64,000 bases of DNA from Apoderus coryli (lineage: Eukaryota > Arthropoda > Insecta > Coleoptera > Attelabidae). Of the stretch, positions 1 to 11,600 are shown one piece after another. The position numbers and the translations under genes were made by a program. Under the pieces are notes generated by a model. It was not told the origin of the DNA and ran no database searches. It was given only the letters and a program-made list of their open reading frames with translations. The DNA lies in NCBI GenBank assembly GCA_911728435.2, contig OU452201.1:24862001-24926000 (forward strand), written 5' to 3'. Position 1 is the stretch's first letter. Each line of letters begins with the position of its first letter.

Positions 1-342
1 TAGTTCATACTTTGTTTAAGATTTCAGAAATTGTTTCAAATGTCCTTGGTATTAGCACAGCATAATAAAGAACAACATTCCGAGTCCACGTTGACACTTT
101 CAACTAAATAATATCAAACTCTGGCGTATGACGCCGCCATTATGGGATAAAAGTCAGGACCTGACTAAAAATAATTATATTTTTCACTTTCTAACCACAG
201 TACTGTATTTTTATTTTGATAAACATATTTAAGTACATAATAATGTCGCTGTCAATTTCAAAAATATTTGTGGTGTGTCATAGTGATTGAAAATATCCTT
301 GAGTGTTGTTATCAGTTAAATGTTGACATAATTCGGTGATTT

Positions 343-725
343 TTAATAATAATAATAAATACTTTATTTATTTAAGACATTTTTACAAAAGGCGAAATTG
401 AAGCAGTGCTTCCTAATTTAACCTAAATTTAACTTATACACCAAACTGAACCAATCTGGAAATTGTTTTACATCGCTGGCCAAAATAAGTAGCTTATTTT
501 TACAAATTAATTTGTTCTATTACGTGTCTGACAGCGCTCTTAGACGAAAACCCCTGTAAACTTTTTATATTCTCCGGTAGGGCCTTGTAATATTTTGAAC
601 CCGTATAGGAAAATGACCGCTCAAACATTTATGTTGAGTGTAGCGGTTGCGTAATGCCAGTTTTATGAGGAATATTCACATCATGCACAGATCCCCGGAA
701 CTTCAATCTTTCATATAAGTATTCA
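343..725 (-). mobile_element. 3' end of a non-LTR retrotransposon
   Basis: The minus strand encodes the C-terminal tail of a Jockey/CR1-type reverse transcriptase (YYKALPENIKSLQGFSSKS, with NIPHKTGITQPLHS upstream in another frame). It ends in a TAATAA-type simple tail at 344-360, typical of these elements. It is 5'-truncated and frameshifted. The same 'ENIK-L-x-x-F' tail type recurs at 19305-19616. Confidence 0.7.
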
Positions 726-1474
726 GCGAACTTCCAACATTTACGAAGAGCTTATACTAGCACAAGAGATGAAAGACAAGATGTTCATACTGGGTCAAAA
801 CCCGAATACCTGTTGGTCTTTCAACATATCCCGTAATCCAGTATCCCATTCAAACATACCTGGACTAAATAATTGATACTTTCAATCATTAGAAATAAAA
901 ACTAATCTGGCCCACTTTCCCCTACATACTTTTTATGAAATAAATGTCATCTACATTTCTGTCTTTAGATATGAATAAGCAGTTCTCATCTGACTCCTTT
1001 ATTTGCGCTCAACCAATACAAACTTTGCTAATCGAAAACTATTCACCTTTGAATGCCCATGTGGGGTCCTCCCGAGACAGTTTTTTGTTTGCCCTAATAT
1101 TTCCGGAATAAAAAAACAGGCAAAAGCGCCTCTATGATTTGCTTGAAACCCGTCACGTAATAAGCTGTTAGTTTGGCTTGAGCCGTCATAGCGACAGTGT
1201 GGCTTTTAGATAGCTGGGGTCTGTTTATTTCCAATTATAATTTTTCATTGATGTGTTTAATTTGTAATGTTTATGTTTTCAGAAGTTTTCGTAAGTTTTT
1301 TTTATACATTTAAAATATTAATACCTAAGTCTAATTCTTTCCTTTGACAAATGCGAAATGCGGAATAAATTGGCAACAAATTAGGTCATTGCATTTTGAA
1401 ACTTCCGTTAATTTCGTTCAAATGAAAAATTATATCAAAGTCCATTGTTATTATTCTTGTCCTTCTCAAATATA
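726..1474. other. Gene-less stretch
   Basis: AT-rich sequence with no supported gene. Positions about 724-784 resemble 45924-45983 (shared TTCCAACATTTACGAAGAGC), so part is a dispersed repeat. I see nothing else. Confidence 0.5.
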
Positions 1475-2392
1475 AATTGATATAAAATCTCATAGGGTAG
1501 AGGACTTCAAAAAACAGAAACTTCATATGCGACGTTTCGCAGCGTTTATTGCCGCTTCTTCTTAAATTGCTTGATAGAGAAACGAATTAATACAAGAGAA
1601 ATATTTCAGAAATGATTTATATACAGCTGAATGACACGGTCAACCTCCGCACTGATACTCAAGGACTGAGTAATATTTATAACAATCTCTTGGATAAATA
1701 TAGATCTTTGAATTGTTCATCTTACTAGAATGTGTGTAATTTGAAATGTATACTTTGTGACAACCCAGGTAATATTTATCTGGAAAGAGGAGAGAAAAAG
1801 AAAAAAGTTGAAATGTAGGTACCTTTTTATTTAGTTATTGTTTTTTGTAAGTTAATTTAGTCTTTTTTTATTTGAATCTATATATTGAATCTATACTGAT
1901 ACCAAGTAGATGTATGAAATTAGTATATTCTGTAACTAGTGAGGAATGTGGCATATTCTGAACGAGTGAAAATTTGTCACCCGAGTTCAGAAAAGCTGAT
2001 TCCTCACGTGTTACAGACTATACTTTTTCTACGACTGCAACTTAATTCCCTAATCTCAGGAGGGGTACTATTTAGTTGAATATTTAAAATTTTAGCATCC
2101 ATTCCAACTTCTATAGTATTAATAATAATTAATGCACCTACTGTGTTATGTTTTTGTTGTATTGTGTAGTATATTTACAATTTTTTGCACATTCTTCTTC
2201 AAACTAACTTCAAGGTGATTGACTTTGTTTGGAAATTTGATGTGATTTGTTTGTATTTTGCAACTTTGTGCATTTTTGTTTGTTTTTGTAGTGCCTGAAG
2301 AAGCGGCAATAAAGGCTGCGAAACGTCGCATATAAGTGATTTGAAGTTTCTGTTTTTTGAAGTCCTCTACCCTATGAGATTTTATATCAAAT
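1475..2392. repeat. 0.9-kb inverted-repeat element
   Basis: About 90-bp imperfect terminal inverted repeats face each other (1475-1561 and 2297-2392), each containing GATATAAAATCTCATAGGGT, the GACGTTTCGCAGC block and TTTATTGCCGCTTCTTC. The interior has no transposase; it carries the hairpin relic at 1922-2035. The CDS-like minus frame at 2146-2409 is just read-through of this repeat. Confidence 0.75.
1922..2035. repeat. Hairpin of the Crypton-end type
   Basis: The arms AGTATATTCTGTAACTAGTG (1922 on) and ATTCCTCACGTGTTACAGAC (1999 on) pair, with a second inner pair (TTCTGAAC / GTTCAGAA). The right arm runs into ACTATACTTTTTCTACGAC, nearly the same border as at 20561-20579 and, inverted, at 45526-45545. 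Confidence 0.55.
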
Positions 2393-2486
2393 TTTGACCT
2401 TATTTTCAAAAAGTAATCTCAGAAAATACTCAATAACTTTCTATTTCGATATGCGATTCATGCTGATACCAATTGATTCATTTCAG

Positions 2487-2648
2487 ATATTATACAAATC
2501 CCTGTGATCAGCTGCCTGTATTAGTTAAGGGCATTAATAAACCTGGTTGTGACATATTAACAGTCAGACAGCGATTAATGAGCAAAAAGTATTATGAAAT
2601 GTTTGAGATGCTGGACTCAAAACTCAAGGATGAAGAAGACAAAGGCAG
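2487..2648 (+). CDS. CFAP44: CFAP44 exon A (first exon in window)
   Basis: Acceptor TTCATTTCAG, donor AG|GTGAAT. The exon starts with the third base of a codon and ends after two bases of one. It encodes 54 codons including LPVLVKGINKPGCDI and the helical RLMSKKYYEMFEMLDSK. The AG left at the end is completed by the A at 17930 to give Arg, so the protein reads KGR|PPER across the 15-kb intron. No preceding exon with a matching phase was found in 1-2486. Confidence 0.7.
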
Positions 2649-5600
2649 GTGAATGATAACCAGAATAATGCAATACAATTATGTTTATACAGACTGTCCG
2701 TAAAGTAACGGAACGGACGATTATTTTCAAAACGGTACATTTTTAAAATAAAAGCGGATATACGTCAGCATTTGTTCCGAAATCTGCCGCATGGCCCACC
2801 ACCATCTAAGTCATGTTTGTTTCAAATTGCAATCCCTATTGTGAGGGTAACATAAGAAAATGTTTGAGAAACTGCAGGTTTTTGCCTCCTTATCCACTTT
2901 TGGATGTGTCGCTTTGTGATTACTGAAATAACTAAAATACCTAATTAATTTTGTTTTTGGGAGGACTATAGGACTATCTAGAACACTTGCTCAAAGTGGG
3001 CGCCGTCAACCGTTTGTCCATGCGCTAACCTTTCCACAAACGAGCTTTGCACTATGATCTCTGGAGTAATCAATGCGTTTTGAATTAATTAATCTAAATT
3101 CTGTGGCCTATTTAAGTAAACACGGCTTTTGAGATGAGATGAGAGATTTATATATTTTTTATTTATACTTAGTCTACCACTGAGATTAACTATTAATAGA
3201 CTGTCCCGGTATGTAGTTGGTTCGATGCCCGGACCCGCTGCATGTAGCTGCTCACCCGAGCAAAAATATTAAAATTAACTGGGTGATGGCTAAATCGCCT
3301 AAGATGCAGAGGCCAATAAAAAAATAACCAAAGTGTCACATTGACAGTTATTTTAACGGAAATTCCCATTATACTATAATTATGGAGGGTAGAAGGAAGG
3401 AGAACCATCTTATATGGGGGACAAGTTGAAAAAGTGTCCATCTGTAAACAGCAAATTAACATTCGAAAACTCACCGAAATGGCGCTCGAGGATATGATAT
3501 GAATTTAGCGGCTATAAACAGAGTGAAGTTCGCTGGGTTGAAAAATTTAATATTTTCCGTGACTTGTGTAGTTAAGAATTATGCTATTAATACAAGGAGA
3601 AAAAATATTTAAACAATGGAAAAGCTTTGTTTTGTGAAAAGTTGTCCAACTGGGCGAAGATTAAAAAGTAAAGAAATTGATACGTCTCAACCTTTGTCTT
3701 TTTTCGACCGACAGTATGTATAATAAATTTTTATTAATTAGGTACTTCATTATGATACTGAAGTTAACAGATATATAATAACTTTTCATTTTTTATAATA
3801 ATTGGATCATTGTCAAAAGAATGTTTTGAAACAATAATCAAGTAGGTAAATACTAATTGTGAAAAATATGTTTGTTATTATTATTGATAAGTAAGAATTA
3901 CAAGTAATATCAAATAATAAAATCCTTGCACTTGCTACTACGGCGCCACCTTAATTTGTTTCCATTCCATGGACACTTTTTAATACATTCAGATGGTTCT
4001 CCTTACTTCTACCCTCCATAACTATAATACATAGGTACGTAAGTTTATTATTTCACCAGGTGTGCATTTATCAAAAATAACTATAGGTATTGTAGATTGT
4101 TTTTCGGAGTCGTTTAGGCGGTTTGGCCTCCCCTCACTTCGACCTGTAGAAGATCTTTTGTGAATGACTCTAATCTATGAATTGCCCAGCTGTCCCACAC
4201 TTTTCATAAAGTTGATGATTTATCTGGGGGCTAAATTCCTTGCCTCGTCGGGTGTTAGGGTCACCCCTCCAAGGTGTTTTAGCCTTTTGCAGAAAAGTGC
4301 CATGCATTCGCAGAGCACATGTTCTGTTGTCTCTGTTGCGTCTTCGCAAAACCGACAAGTGTCGTCCTCCATATTTTTGAGATGGTACTTCACTGGGTGG
4401 TGTCCCGTTAAAAGGCCTGTAATTCGCCTTAGGTCGCTTCTCTCCAGTTGGATAAGCTTCCCTGCGTTGACCTCTGAAGGTTTGATAAACCTTTTTGAAT
4501 GTCTTAGGCCTGGAGTGTTTCTCCAGTAGGACTTAAGTTGTTCCTTTTCCCATCTCCGAAGTTCTTCCTTCATATGGCTTTTTGGAAGGCCAAAGATGGG
4601 TTCCGGGCCGCAGAACGGAGCGTTTGCGTTCTCTTTTGCAAGTTGGTCCGCCGCTTCGTTCCCCTCTATGCCTTCATGTCCTGGCACCCATGTCAGAGTA
4701 ATCTTTTTCCCCTGAGCTGACAGTTGCTTTAGGGTCTGTTTGCATTCCCATGCTAGCTTTGACGTGAAGGTGTAAGACCTCAGTGCTTTTAACGCAGCTT
4801 GACTGTCTGACATAATATTGATCTGCCGTTCCGGGATGCCTCTCTGCAGGCATTCTTGAGCACAACGATTAATAGCGTTGATCTCTGCTTGGAATATAGT
4901 GGGACTTTTCCCGAGAGATTCAGAGAGCCTGCAATTTGGCCCGTATACTCCCATGCCTGTTGTAAAAATTTATCATCTATTTTTGTCTATAATTGGATAT
5001 TTTACCAGATTTATATCAACTGACAAGTTACATCAAATTATTATTTTTTATTCTCTGTACAACTACCACTACAAGATGATAATATCAACAAATACAAACA
5101 ATGATTATAAAATTATAATTCATAATAAAAATTCGACATTCTCCCCATCGTGCAAACTGTTTCAGTTTTCACCATCATCAACTGTTACATCTAATTTGCA
5201 AACTTTGGTGATAGGACGGCGATAAACACCAGAGGCTGTTCGAACTTCTATTACTCTAACAATCCCATCTTTTCCTGGATAAACAGCCGTTATTCTACCT
5301 AATGGCCATTTATGTCTTGGAAATGTCGGGTCTATAACCACAACAACGTCATTTACTTGAATGGATGAATTAGTGTCGATCCATTTACTTCTTTTTATTA
5401 AAGTGGGTAAATATTCTTTAACCCACCTGGTCCAAAAACTGTCAACAATTTGTTGAGTCTTCTTCTATAACTTTCTAGGATTTACGTTCTCAAATTTTAT
5501 TGGTAAAGAATCACGTTTATTTCCTAACAACAAATGATTAGGTGTTAAGCATTCTTTATCAGATGGATCTATTGAAACATACGTCAATGGTCTATTATTC

Positions 5601-8600
5601 ACTACATTTTCAGCTTCTGCGAAAACAGTCTGTAGCACTTCTTCTCTAGGATTTTCTACTGTTAAAACATTCTGTAAAATTTTCTTCACTGACCCTATTA
5701 ATCGCTCCCAACAACCTCCCATGTGTGGGGCTCCAGGTGGTATAAAATGCCATTCTATCATGTGTTCCGAAAGTTTTGTTCCCATATTTTTGTTATCTAT
5801 ATTTTTCCAAAATGATTTTAGTTCTTCTGATGCACCTCGAAAATTTGTTCCATTGTCTGAATAAAGACATTTAATTTGACCTCTTCTTGCCATCATCCTA
5901 CATATAGCCATGATTGTGCTGTCAGTTGTAAGCGAATGAACAATTTCCAAATGTACTGCTCGAATCGCCATACAAGTAAATAGTGCTCCCCATCGTTTTT
6001 CTTTTCTTCGTCCAATAGTTATTGTCATGGGACCGAAAAGATCTAAACCACAGAAAGTAAATGGTGGCATATTAGGAGTAATCCTACTTAGTGGAAGTTG
6101 TCCCATTTGAGGTGGCACAGGTGTCACTTTTCTAATTTTACAAATTTGACATGATTTAAAACCATCTTTAACTGCTGCTCTGCCTTTCAAAATCCAAAAC
6201 TTCTGTCTTAAATTATTCAACACAGACTCTACGCCAACATGACAATTTTGTTCATGATTGTTTTATCGGGTAGTCACGCATTAACGCACAGTGTTCATAA
6301 CTAATGGCTTTATTACACAACCGTACAGGAGTATTTGTTTCAGTAGTAATTACAATTAGGGATTACTGATAGGTATAGAACTAATAAGTATTGCATATAT
6401 ATATGCTGCTAATAGGTTGATGTGGTTAGCTTGGAGGCGGGTAGACGACTGACTCACGTAGTCGGTTCGTACTTGCTCGCTGCGCACACCGTCATGTGTA
6501 GCCGATGTGCTGGTTCCATTTGGCGGTTCTTCAAATCCGCAACACTCCCTTGGCTAACCTGTTTCCTGGGGACATAATAAACATGTGTTTAAGCGTTTGT
6601 TCCCTTCTAACATGTTTCGCCCTTCCTGTATCATATCATCATTGACATTTTTATTTATACCATTTACAATACAGAAAAGGCAGCTGTTTTGTACAAATGT
6701 TAGAACGTTTTAGACTAGTACTACAAATCGCAATACCTAGCATACCTTCAGCCATCCCCTAATGATCCGAATACGATACACAATCAAATTTCATCCGTAC
6801 TCAAATCATAATCCCTAAATTTGGATGGCATTTTAATATTACGCTTTTGTTTTACACAATCTTTAGAATTACTACTTACAATTTTATGATGTTTATGTAT
6901 TTTTGGGGTTTTAACCCGTACTGGTTCAGTTAGATCCTTAAGCCCTAAGCTGCCTGAGGAAAGCCTTGTCGTTTCTCTATCAGATTCTGTCGCTTTGTCA
7001 CCTACAACTTTAGAGTTCAGATTAGAAATATTATCACAGTCATCATTATAAACATTAAAATCACAGTTCATTTTACTTAAATTCTGATTAGAACTATCGT
7101 CATTCTTACTACAACTTTGTACAATAACTTGGTCGGGTGCGCTCGGTTCCGGGCTCCTCCCGCATTCGCCATCGTCTCGAATCGAGTCCGGTGCTGCCTC
7201 GGAGCAGGAAAGCGCGCTCGCCTTGTACTGATTATTATTGAAAGAGACATAAGTTGGTTTCCGCCCTCGATTTCCACAAACAACCCCCTCCCCCTCGTTC
7301 TCCAGGGTTTGCAATGATGTTCTCAGGAGCTGGTCTGCCTGCCTCTTCCAACATCGTCCGTCCTTCAACCGACACAAATACGTGTTTTTACCTATGATCT
7401 TCTCCACTCTCGCCTTTGTCCATGATCGGATATTTTTTTTTGTATAATCGGTCACCATAACGATTTCGTTAATATTAAATTTCCGTGCTTTAGTAACTTC
7501 GTTTTTTATTCCACTCGGTGTTACTTCATTGTTGCCCCTCTCCTTAAGAATAATTAATCTCGTCCGTATTTGCCGATCCAACATGCGTTTCGCCGGTGTT
7601 TCACCGGTAGTTCCATGTGGTGTAGTCCTATAGGAAAATAAAAACTCTGAAACCAAAGTATTAATACTTTTGTTTTTATTTACGGGATCGCTTATACGTG
7701 CTTTGAGATTGTTTTTAAATATTTTTACAGCTGACTCTGCTAAACCATTTGACCGAGGGTTATACGCTGGTGATGTAATATGTTTTATTCCGTTTCTCTG
7801 GAAGAATTGTTGTAATTTAACAGCGACAAATTGTGGTCCGTTGTCGCTAACTATGATACTAGGCAAACCAAACCTTGAAATTGCGTCCTTTAACTTCTCT
7901 TCTACCTCATCCGCCGTTGTTCTTTTCATTACATGTACTTCTGGCCACTTTGAAAAAGAATCTATTATTATCAAAAAGTTTTGCTTATTTAACTCCAATA
8001 GATCCATATGAACTCTGTCAAATGGTGCCTGCGCCTCTGGCCATGTCGTATTCTGGAGTCTCGGTGGAGCCTGCCTATTCTGCAAACAATGCATGCAAGA
8101 TTTACATACTCTTTCTATCTGTTTATCCAACTCCGGCCAATACAAATACGATCTTGCTAGATTTTTAGTTTTTGTCATCCCAAAATGATGTGAATGGAGC
8201 TCCTCTAACAACTTCTGCCGAAGCGGTTCTGGTACTACTATTCGGTGTCCCAAAATAAGCACCCCATTCTCCACCGTAAGCTCGCACTTCTTCTTTAAAT
8301 ATGGTTTGTGGCGTTCTTCTAGAACTCTTGGCAATTTTCCCGTCATTATCCACTCCACAATCTCGCTCAACGTCTTGTCTTCGGTAGTTTTGCATTTTAT
8401 CTCGTCGTTATTGATAGGCCATTCATCAATTGTCGTTGTGAAATTCAAATACTCGCATTTTTGATCTTCGGACCTGAAATCAATATTAATTGGAGCTCTT
8501 GACAAATAATCGGCAATAATATTCTTGTCACCCCTGATGTACTGTATCTCATAATTAAAACTTGATACATATGCTGCCCATCGCTGCAATCTACTTGCAT

Positions 8601-11600
8601 ACATCTGGGGAATACCCCTTTTCTCTCCAAATATCGCTGTAAGAGCTTTGCTGTCCGTTCTTAAAACAAAGCGTTTGCCGTACAAATATTGATAAAATCT
8701 ATTAAGACTAAAATAAATTGCTGCTGCCTCGCGATGACAGATAGGCCAACACATTTCCGCTTTCGTCAACGTACGAGACATGAAGCAAATAGGTCTCTCA
8801 TCCCCACTTGGCAATTTATGACTTAACACAGCCGATATTCCCTTATCCGACGCATCCGTTGTCAGAATCACCGGTAACATCGGATTGTAATGGACCAGTA
8901 CCATATCTGATGCTATAAGTTCCTTTATTTTACTAAAAGATTGTTCTGTGGTCCTATTCCAGTCGATTTGATCAGATTTACTACATTTTAAGAGATCATA
9001 TATTGGTCTTAAAATATCAGATATGTTTGGTATGAATTTACTATAATAATTAACCATGCCGAGGAATGATCTTACCTCTTTTAAAGTTCTCGGTCGTGGA
9101 GCGTCGATAATTGCTCGCACCTTCGATTCTGATTTCTTTAATCCATCCCCCGTAATTCTATGTCCCAAATATTCCAGTGATTCTTTAAAAAATTCACATT
9201 TGTCCAATCGTACTGTCAAACCTGCTTCTTTCAGTTTTTCCAATACTCTTTCCAATGTTTGAATGTGTTCTTTATCACTTGTTCCTGTAATGAGAATGTC
9301 ATCAAGATATGCACACACATTATCCATGTCAACAAATAGTTGGTCTATGTATTTTTGAAAAATAAAACTAGAAACCGTCACACCAAATGGCAATCTATTC
9401 ATCTTGAACAATCCTTTGGACGTTGACAATGTCAATAACATTTTGGACTCCTCGGTAAGCTCGAACTGATTATAAGCTTGCGCCAAATCTAACTTCGAAT
9501 ACGCTTTACCCTTGTGCAACTTTGAAAACAATTCCTCCACTCGTGGCAAAGGATACGTAGAATCCTTGAGATGTTTGTTCACTGTCACTGAATAATCTCC
9601 ACATAAACGCACCTTCCCGTCTCCTTTTAAAATGGGTACAATCGGGGTTGCCCATTCGCTGGTTTCCACCGGGGTTATTATGTTTTCCTTTTCTAATCTT
9701 GCTAGTTCGTCCTCGACCATCTTTTTATAAGCTAGAGGGACAGGGCGGGGCTTGCAGAAAATCGGGGCGGCTCCCTGTTTTAAATACAATTTAATTTTCG
9801 CTAACTTGAACTTACCGACCCGCTCCGCAAACACTTCCGGATACTTTTTTGTTACCTCTTGTATTCTATTATGAACGGAAATATTATTTACCATACGGAA
9901 CCCGACACCAAACGCATCCAACCAGTCCCTACCCAGTATACCTGGTGCTTCCTTGTTTTCTACAACATAAAATTTTATTTTACATAACTAATTATTATAT
10001 ACAACACTTGTATATAAATATCCAATTGGTTTGAACAGTGAATTGTTATAGGATTTCAAAATTGTGTTGTCTTTAGACAAACGAGAATTCCTAAAATATC
10101 TTTCAAATGTATCGTTACTGAAGGCACTAATAGACGAGCCTGAATCTATTTGAAATTTCATTGTGTGATTATCAACTAAAATTTCTACTTCGAAACGACC
10201 AGCCTTTCCGCTTACATTTCCTTTATTTACTATGCTAAAATTATCACGACATATACCTTTTTTATTATTACATACTATATCAGATACATTAAAATCATTA
10301 TTTACATTATCATACAATGACCACACGTTTTCCACATTAGATTGTTCCACATCCAAGTCAATGTTTTGATCGTCGTCTACCATATAATTGACCTGCGTAT
10401 TGTTTTTAGAACAAGCTCTAGCGAGATGACCTGTTTTTTTACATTTAGCGCACTTAAAATTACGATAAATGCACTCACCTTTATGTTGTTTTGAGCATAC
10501 TTTACATAATATTTTATTGTTTACTTTGTAACCTCCAACGCTGTCATTGCTTCCACCATTTTGTTCGCGCAATTGGCGGTATTGACGTGTTCGGTCGCCG
10601 CCATTATGACATCGCCTTGATTGACGTTCATTGTTGCCATCTGCTTGGCGTTGCCGTACTTCTTGGAATTTTCTACTATATCCCGACTCCGAACGGTTCT
10701 GGAATTTTCCATTATTAACGAAATGTACCTCTCTCTGTTCGACATCTTGCTTCTTTCGTGCAATTTCCAGTAATTTTTCCATTTCGACTCTTTCGTCCTC
10801 CTCGCATAATCTGTCGAATATCTTTTGAGACCTTAGTCCTGTTACCAACTTTTCTCGTAAGAATATTGTTAAGTGCTCCCCGTATTTACAGTTAATCGAT
10901 AAATTTCTGATTCTCGCGTAGTACTCACTGATAGTTTCACCCACTTCTTGTTTAGCATCATTGAAGGTTTTTCGTTCTTTCCACACAACTGGTTGTGTCG
11001 AAAAATGGGCTTCCAGTATTTTACTTAAATCCGAAAATGATTTTGTATCTGGCTTCACCGGGTGCACCAAATCACGTAAAAGTTTATACGTACTCGTACC
11101 GATTAGGCTCAACAATGTGGCAGTTTTAAGCGCCTCATTGATTTCGTGTGCTTTAAAATACAGTTCCAATCGCTCTTTATATATCACCCAATCGTCAGTA
11201 TCGCTATTAAATTCCTCGAAATTAATATTTTTATGCGCCATTTTGACTATAGCGAACACGTGCTGTCACCGATTTTTTCCGTTTAAACTCGCGTTTCCAA
11301 TTATTTTCCTCGTCACCAATGTTTTATCGGGTAGTCACGCATTAACGCACAGTGTTCATAACTAATGGCTTTATTACACAACCGTACAGGAGTATTTGTT
11401 TCAGTAGTAATTACAATTAGGGATTACTGATAGGTATAGAACTAATAAGTATTGCATATATATATGCTGCTAATAGGTTGATGTGGTTAGCTTGGAGGCG
11501 GGTAGACGACTGACTCACGTAGTCGGTTCGTACTTGCTCGCTGCGCACACCGTCATGTGTAGCCGATGTGCTGGTTCCATTTGGCGGTTCTTCAAATCCG

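Noticed and set aside
10..120. Acceptor-like TTTAAGATTTCAG followed by a 28-codon frame
   Set aside because: Ends in a stop with no donor; no resemblance to CFAP44.
1600..1830. Short open frames (LNDTVNLRTDTQGLSNIYNN; CNLKCILCDNPGNIYLERGE) inside the 0.9-kb repeat
   Set aside because: They could be upstream CFAP44 exons, but the phase does not match the exon at 2487 and they lie within a transposon-like repeat.
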